The notes beneath the pieces were generated by a model. It had not been told where the DNA came from and did not search any database. It saw nothing but the letters and a program-made list of their open reading frames with translations. From positions 1 to 21,532 of the forward strand of contig DZCR01000045.1 in assembly GCA_022736495.1 (NCBI GenBank): a stretch of 21,532 bases of DNA. Reading direction: 5' to 3'. Positions 17,452-21,532 of the stretch are shown here, in pieces. Within the stretch, counting starts at the first letter, position 1; the number at the start of each line of letters is the position of its first letter. Source of the stretch: Desulfobacca acetoxidans. GTDB lineage: Bacteria; Desulfobacterota; Desulfobaccia; Desulfobaccales; 0-14-0-80-60-11. A program made the translations under genes and the position numbers.

Positions 17452-18437
17452 TGGAAAAATTCGGTTACGCCAATAGCACCAAATTCGATACCTACGCCTC
17501 CCGCATGATGCCCCGGGAGGAATTCTTCACCTCGGGCCACCGCTCCTGTCAGGGTTGCGGCGAGGCCCTGGCGGTTCGCTGGGCCACCAAGGCCATCGGC
17601 AAGGACGCGATCATCGCCCACGCCACCGGCTGCATGGAAATCGTCTCCTCCGGCATGCCCCAGACTGCCTGGATGCACCCCTGGATTCACGTGGCCTTCG
17701 AAAACACCTCGGCAGTGGCCTCCGGCATCGAGGGGGCGTTGCGCATCCTGGAGCGCAAAGGCAAGCTCAAAGGCCCCATGCCCAAGATCGTGGCCATGGG
17801 GGGTGACGGCGCCACCAGCGACATCGGCCTGCAGTCCCTCTCCGGGGCCATGGAGCGGGGCCACAATTTCACCTATATCTGCTGGGACAACGAAGCCTAC
17901 ATGAACACCGGCATCCAACGCTCCAGCGCCACGCCCTTCGGGGCCATGACCACCACCTCCCCTCCCGGCAAGCAGAGTTTCGGCCAGAGCACCTGGAAAA
18001 AGGACATGGTGGCCATTGCCGTGGCCCACGGCATCCCTTACGTGGCCACCGCCTCGCCGGGCTACCTCTTCGACCTGTACTTCAAGGTGAAAAAGGCCGT
18101 GGAAACCCCGGGGCCGGCTTATATCAGCGTTCTGTCCGTGTGCCCCACGGGCTGGCGCTCGGCCACGGACCTGTCGGTGCGCCTGGCGCGCCTGGCCACC
18201 GAAACCGCGGTCTTCCCCCTGTTTGAGGTAGTAGACGGCAGATACAAGCTCACGGTGGAGCCCCCCAAGATTCGGCCCATCCGGGATTATCTCAAGCCCC
18301 AGGGCCGCTTCCGCCATCTCCGGGACCCCCAGGTGGATTTCATCCAGGAGCAGGTCAGGGCCAGGTATAAGCTGTTGCTGGACAAATGTGGGGCGTCTTT
18401 TCCGGAATTTGTCCCGGTGCATCTGCGTGAAGGATAA
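17451..18437 (+). CDS. porB: 2-oxoacid:ferredoxin oxidoreductase, beta subunit
   Basis: This 328-residue chain binds thiamine diphosphate and a [4Fe-4S] cluster. The TPP motif begins at GDG (118-120) and ends at DN (146-147). Cluster ligands are C33 and C36 in CQGCGE, C61 in TGCMEI and C231 in VCPTGW, the four positions known for PorB. The NTGIQRSSATPFGA segment follows the TPP motif as usual. It overlaps porA by one base, so the two halves of the active site are probably translated together. The nuoE-like gene begins five bases after the stop, which ties the oxidoreductase to the electron-transfer module downstream. Confidence 0.95.
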   Translation: MEKFGYANSTKFDTYASRMMPREEFFTSGHRSCQGCGEALAVRWATKAIGKDAIIAHATGCMEIVSSGMPQTAWMHPWIHVAFENTSAVASGIEGALRILERKGKLKGPMPKIVAMGGDGATSDIGLQSLSGAMERGHNFTYICWDNEAYMNTGIQRSSATPFGAMTTTSPPGKQSFGQSTWKKDMVAIAVAHGIPYVATASPGYLFDLYFKVKKAVETPGPAYISVLSVCPTGWRSATDLSVRLARLATETAVFPLFEVVDGRYKLTVEPPKIRPIRDYLKPQGRFRHLRDPQVDFIQEQVRARYKLLLDKCGASFPEFVPVHLREG

Positions 18438-18442
18438 TAACT

Positions 18443-18901
18443 ATGACCAACCAGCAAAAACTTGACGCCATTCTGTCCCGCTATGAGGGAGGGGCCGCGG
18501 ACCTGATCCCGGTGCTCCAGGATGTTCAGGACGAGTTCAACTACCTGCCCAAAGACGAATTGAAGGTCGTGGCTGGCCGGCTGCAGGTCCCTCTGACCCA
18601 GGTGTACAGCGTGGTCACGTTTTTCAAGATGTTTTCCCTGGAGCCCAAGGGCAAGCATCAGATCCGGGTCTGCCTGGGGACCGCCTGCCATCTGCGCGGC
18701 GGCCAGCGCTTGGTGGAAGCGGTTTCGCGGCGTCTAAGCCTAGAGCCGGGGCGTGCCACGGAAGACCGGCAATTTTCGCTAGAGACCGTGGGCTGCCTCG
18801 GTTCCTGTGCCCAAGCCCCGTTGATGATGATTGACGACAAGTATTTCGGGCGCATGGCCGTGGACAAGGTCCCCAAAGTCTTGAAACCTTACAAACAATA
18901 A
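18443..18901 (+). CDS. NuoE-like [2Fe-2S] subunit (HydC/HndA type)
   Basis: This 152-residue thioredoxin-fold ferredoxin matches the 24-kDa subunit of complex I (NuoE) and the small subunits of NAD-linked hydrogenases (HydC, HoxE, HndA). An N-terminal helical part includes LIPVLQDVQDEFNYLP and the VYSVVTFF segment. It is followed by the [2Fe-2S] ligands C77 and C82, then C118 and C122 (CX4C and CX3C). It normally docks on a NuoF-type flavoprotein, encoded next. AAGGA upstream supports the ATG at 18443. No membrane subunits of complex I are in view, so a soluble complex is more likely, or a peripheral arm whose other genes lie elsewhere. Confidence 0.93.
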   Translation: MTNQQKLDAILSRYEGGAADLIPVLQDVQDEFNYLPKDELKVVAGRLQVPLTQVYSVVTFFKMFSLEPKGKHQIRVCLGTACHLRGGQRLVEAVSRRLSLEPGRATEDRQFSLETVGCLGSCAQAPLMMIDDKYFGRMAVDKVPKVLKPYKQ

Positions 18902-18917
18902 GAGCTGAGACACAGAT

Positions 18918-20774
18918 ATGCCTAAGTTTGAAACGATTGCGCACCTGGAGGAATACCGGGGCCGACTTCTCAGCAGCCGGAATCCGCAGGAACCCCAGGT
19001 TTTGGTGTGTGGCGGTCCGGGATGCCTGCCCATGGGGAGCGAAGACGTCGCCGCGGCCTTCAAGGCCGAACTGCAGCAGCGCGGGCTTAACGGCAAGGTC
19101 GTCCTCAAGGAGAGCGGCTGTCAGGGATTGTGCGCCAAGGCCGTCAAGGTGATGTTCCTGCCTCAGGAGATCACCTATCAGCAGGTGACCGCCGAGGATG
19201 TGCCGCTCATCGTCGAAGAGACCCTGGTCAATGGCAAGATTCTGGATAAATTTTGCTACCAGGACCCGGCGGACGGAGCGGTCAAGGCCCAGAAGTCCGA
19301 GGTGCCCTTTTACCAGGGGCAGCGCCCCATCGTGCTGGCCAAGATGGACCTCATCGATCCCGCGAGTCTGGACGATTACCTGGCCGCAGGCGGCTATCAG
19401 GCCCTGCAAAAGGTTCTGGTCGGGATGCAGCCGGACGCGGTCATCGACGCGGTGGACCGTTCGGGCCTGCGGGGGCGGGGCGGCGGCGGTTTTCCCACCG
19501 GGCGTAAATGGCGCCTCTGCCGGCAAGTGCCCGGAGAGGTCAAATATATTATCTGCAACGGGGATGAAGGCGACCCTGGGGCGTTCATGGATAGGGCCGT
19601 CATGGAAGGCGATCCCCACGCCGTCCTGGAAGGCATGATCATCGGGGGTTACGCTATCGGCGCCAATCAGGGGTATATCTACGTGCGCCACGAATACCCC
19701 CTGGCGGTGAAGCGCCTGAACCTGGCCATTGACCAGGCCCGGGACGCGGGCCTGCTGGGAGCCAATATCCTGGGGTCCGGGTTCGCCTTCGACGTGAAGA
19801 TCAGCAAGGGCGCCGGGGCTTTTGTCTGCGGCGAAGAAACCGCGCTCATCGCCTCCATGGAAGGCAATATCGGCGAACCTCACACCCGGCCGCCTTATCC
19901 GGCGGTCGCCGGCCTCTGGGGCAAACCCACGGTAATCAATAACGTCGAGACCTGGGCCAATATCCCGGCCATCATGAGCAACGGCCCCGAATGGTATGCC
20001 GCCATCGGCACCGCCAACAGCAAGGGCACCAAGGTCTTCTCTCTGGTGGGGGCGGTGAACAATACCGGCCTGGTGGAAGTGCCCATGGGCACCACCTTAA
20101 AACAGATGGTGTACGAACTGGGCGGGGGCATCCGCGGCGGCGGAGAATTTAAAGCGGTCCAGACCGGCGGCCCCTCCGGCGGCTGCATCCCCGAGCAGTT
20201 CCTGGATCTGCCGGTGGATTACGACAGCCTGCAGTCCGTGGGCTCCATCATGGGTTCCGGCGGCATGATCGTCATGGACGAACACAGCTGCATGGTGGAC
20301 GTGGCCCGCTACTTCATGTCCTTTCTCCATGAAGAATCCTGCGGCAAATGCACCCCCTGCCGGGAAGGCACCAAGCACCTGCTGGAGATCCTCACCGCCA
20401 TTACCAAAGGGGAAGGCCAGCCCGAACACCTGCCCCTGATGGAAGAACTCTGCGCCACCATGCATGACGCCTCCCTCTGCGGCCTGGGCATGAGCGCGGT
20501 CAATCCGGTGCTCAGCACCCTGAAATACTTCCGGGAGGAATACGAGGCCCATATTCTCCATAAAAAATGTCCGGCACTGGTCTGCCGGGCCCTGTTGAAA
20601 TACACTATTGACCCCGAGACCTGCACCGGTTGTCTGGCCTGTGTCCGGGAGTGCCCTGCGGACGCTATCTCCGGGGAAGCTGCCGAACCGCAAGTTATCG
20701 ATCAGGAACTCTGCGTCAAATGCGGCATGTGTCAGGCGGTCTGTAAATTCGACGCAGTTAAGGTAGAGTCATGA
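18918..20774 (+). CDS. NuoF-like NADH-reactive flavoprotein with extra clusters (HydB/HndC type)
   Basis: This 618-residue protein is longer than NuoF of E. coli (about 445) because of extra domains at both ends. Residues 25-110 form a thioredoxin-like [2Fe-2S] domain (C31, C36, C68, C72). The core has the FMN loop GRGGGGFPTG (186-195), the NGDEGDPGAFMDR segment and VCGEETALIASMEG for NADH, then a [4Fe-4S] site at C475, C478, C481 and C521. The C-terminus is a two-cluster ferredoxin domain (C569, C572, C575, C579 and C599, C602, C605, C609). This layout is that of HydB/HndC in electron-bifurcating or NADP-linked hydrogenases, and of BamH. It should exchange electrons between NAD(P)H and ferredoxin-like carriers. 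It overlaps the next gene by four bases. Confidence 0.94.
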   Translation: MPKFETIAHLEEYRGRLLSSRNPQEPQVLVCGGPGCLPMGSEDVAAAFKAELQQRGLNGKVVLKESGCQGLCAKAVKVMFLPQEITYQQVTAEDVPLIVEETLVNGKILDKFCYQDPADGAVKAQKSEVPFYQGQRPIVLAKMDLIDPASLDDYLAAGGYQALQKVLVGMQPDAVIDAVDRSGLRGRGGGGFPTGRKWRLCRQVPGEVKYIICNGDEGDPGAFMDRAVMEGDPHAVLEGMIIGGYAIGANQGYIYVRHEYPLAVKRLNLAIDQARDAGLLGANILGSGFAFDVKISKGAGAFVCGEETALIASMEGNIGEPHTRPPYPAVAGLWGKPTVINNVETWANIPAIMSNGPEWYAAIGTANSKGTKVFSLVGAVNNTGLVEVPMGTTLKQMVYELGGGIRGGGEFKAVQTGGPSGGCIPEQFLDLPVDYDSLQSVGSIMGSGGMIVMDEHSCMVDVARYFMSFLHEESCGKCTPCREGTKHLLEILTAITKGEGQPEHLPLMEELCATMHDASLCGLGMSAVNPVLSTLKYFREEYEAHILHKKCPALVCRALLKYTIDPETCTGCLACVRECPADAISGEAAEPQVIDQELCVKCGMCQAVCKFDAVKVES

Positions 20775-21493
20775 AAAACGATTTAGTGAATCTGACCATT
20801 GACGGCATCCCGGTCCAGGCGCCGGTGGGGCAAACAGTCCTGCTGGCGGCCAGGGCCAAAGGCATAGACATTCCTACCCTGTGCTACCACCCGGAACTCA
20901 AACCGGAGGGGCACTGCCGCCTCTGCGTGGTGGAAATCGGTGAGGCCCCCCGGACCCGCCTGGTGAATTCCTGCACCTATCCGGTGGAGGCCGGCCTGGT
21001 GGTCCAGACCGCGTCCGACAAAGTCATGGCCTCCCGGCGCATGGTGCTGGAACTCCTCCTGGCCCAGGCCCCCGCGGCGGAGATCATCAAGGAAATGGCG
21101 GCCAATTTAGGGGTTTACGAGACCCGCTTCAAAAAAGGCCATCCCCAGGCGCGCTGCATCCTCTGCGGCCAATGCGTCCGCACCTGCCGGGAGGTGGTGG
21201 GGGTGAGCGCCATTTCCATGGCTTTCCGCACCCCGGGCAAGAAAGTGGCCACGCCCTTTGCCGAGGAATCCGAGGCCTGTATCGGCTGCGGCTCCTGCGC
21301 CTTCATCTGCCCCACCAACACCATCGCCTATACCGAAAAAGACGGCATCCGCACCGTCTGGGGCCGGAAGTTCGAACTCCAGGCCTGCCAGAAGTGCGGC
21401 AACTATATCGCACCCAAGGCCCAACTGGAACACTGGGCCAAACTTACCGGCGACCCGGTGGAGAGTTTCTATACGTGTAGGGATTGCAGATAG
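20771..21493 (+). CDS. HoxU/NuoG-N-terminal-like iron-sulfur subunit
   Basis: This 240-residue protein corresponds to the N-terminal part of NuoG, HoxU or HydA. A plant-type [2Fe-2S] domain comes first (C38, C49, C52, C68), followed by a two-cluster ferredoxin domain (C129, C132, C135, C139 and C170, C173, C176, C180). The His-and-Cys ligated cluster motif usual between them is missing; the linker (about 95-125) has no cysteine. There is no H-cluster or molybdopterin domain after the ferredoxin part. Instead it ends in about 60 residues with two CX2C pairs (C206/C209 and C236/C239), which might bind Zn or Fe. Start and preceding stop overlap as ATGA. It should wire the flavoprotein to POR, ferredoxin or an unseen partner. 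Confidence 0.9.
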   Translation: MKNDLVNLTIDGIPVQAPVGQTVLLAARAKGIDIPTLCYHPELKPEGHCRLCVVEIGEAPRTRLVNSCTYPVEAGLVVQTASDKVMASRRMVLELLLAQAPAAEIIKEMAANLGVYETRFKKGHPQARCILCGQCVRTCREVVGVSAISMAFRTPGKKVATPFAEESEACIGCGSCAFICPTNTIAYTEKDGIRTVWGRKFELQACQKCGNYIAPKAQLEHWAKLTGDPVESFYTCRDCR

Positions 21494-21510
21494 GTTTTTG
21501 GGGGAGGACC

Positions 21511-21528
21511 GGGGGCAATAATGCCCCC
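21511..21528 (+). terminator. Hairpin at the window end, probable operon terminator
   Basis: GGGGGCA (21511-21517) and TGCCCCC (21522-21528) form a perfect seven-base-pair stem with an ATAA loop, 18 bases after the last stop codon. The window ends four bases later, so a T-tract cannot be checked; the bases seen are GCCC. If it is a terminator, the operon ends here with no hydrogenase subunit. Confidence 0.45.
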
Positions 21529-21532
21529 GCCC

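Noticed and set aside
17433..18422. - strand open frame of about 329 codons opposite porB
   Set aside because: It mirrors porB almost end to end and shows only low-complexity Gly/His/Arg-rich sequence.
18624..19883. Long - strand open frame of about 419 codons opposite the nuoE- and nuoF-like genes
   Set aside because: It spans two well-supported genes on the other strand and encodes no recognisable domain.

Overview
This window reads as chromosomal DNA from an anaerobic, moderately GC-rich bacterium, most plausibly a sulfate-reducing or syntrophic member of the Desulfobacterota (Desulfobacca-like). The assignment is an inference from gene content: a four-subunit pyruvate-type ferredoxin oxidoreductase, a soluble NuoEF/HoxU-type electron-transfer module, a PflX-type radical SAM protein, a fused SecDF, an archaeal-type phosphoglycerate mutase and a DUF3124 protein. 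No rRNA, tRNA, CRISPR array or phage module was seen. Both window ends are unusually G/C-tract rich, which would fit contig ends.

Left part (1-8.4 kb, all + strand). A PflX/COG1313-type radical SAM protein, a PPP-family phosphatase and a ClC chloride channel with CBS domains lie close together. A structured leader then precedes a single-gene SecD-SecF fusion. Next come a palindromic (REP-like) intergenic repeat, a PurQ-type glutamine amidotransferase, and a secreted DUF3124 protein that ends at a clear intrinsic terminator.

Middle (8.4-11.8 kb). Cofactor-independent phosphoglycerate mutase (ApgM) and a GT4 glycosyltransferase lie on the - strand. Between them is a short graveyard of transposase fragments: a frameshifted ISAs1-type N-terminus abutting a fragment of a different, IS701-like transposase.

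Right part (11.8-21.5 kb, all + strand). An aryl/acyl-CoA ligase has its own sigma70-like promoter and strong terminator. PurA (TTG start) follows. After a 451-base intergenic region with a promoter candidate and a foldable leader comes a compact seven-gene run, porG-porD-porA-porB-nuoE-nuoF-hoxU-like. Genes overlap or nearly touch, and a hairpin lies at the window end. The predicted logic is oxidation (or synthesis) of pyruvate or a related 2-oxoacid with ferredoxin, with a NADH-reactive flavin/iron-sulfur module encoded in the same transcript. That module resembles HydABC/Hnd-type enzymes but shows no hydrogenase active-site domain. This POR-plus-diaphorase arrangement, with the atypical C-terminus of its last subunit, is the most interesting system in the window.
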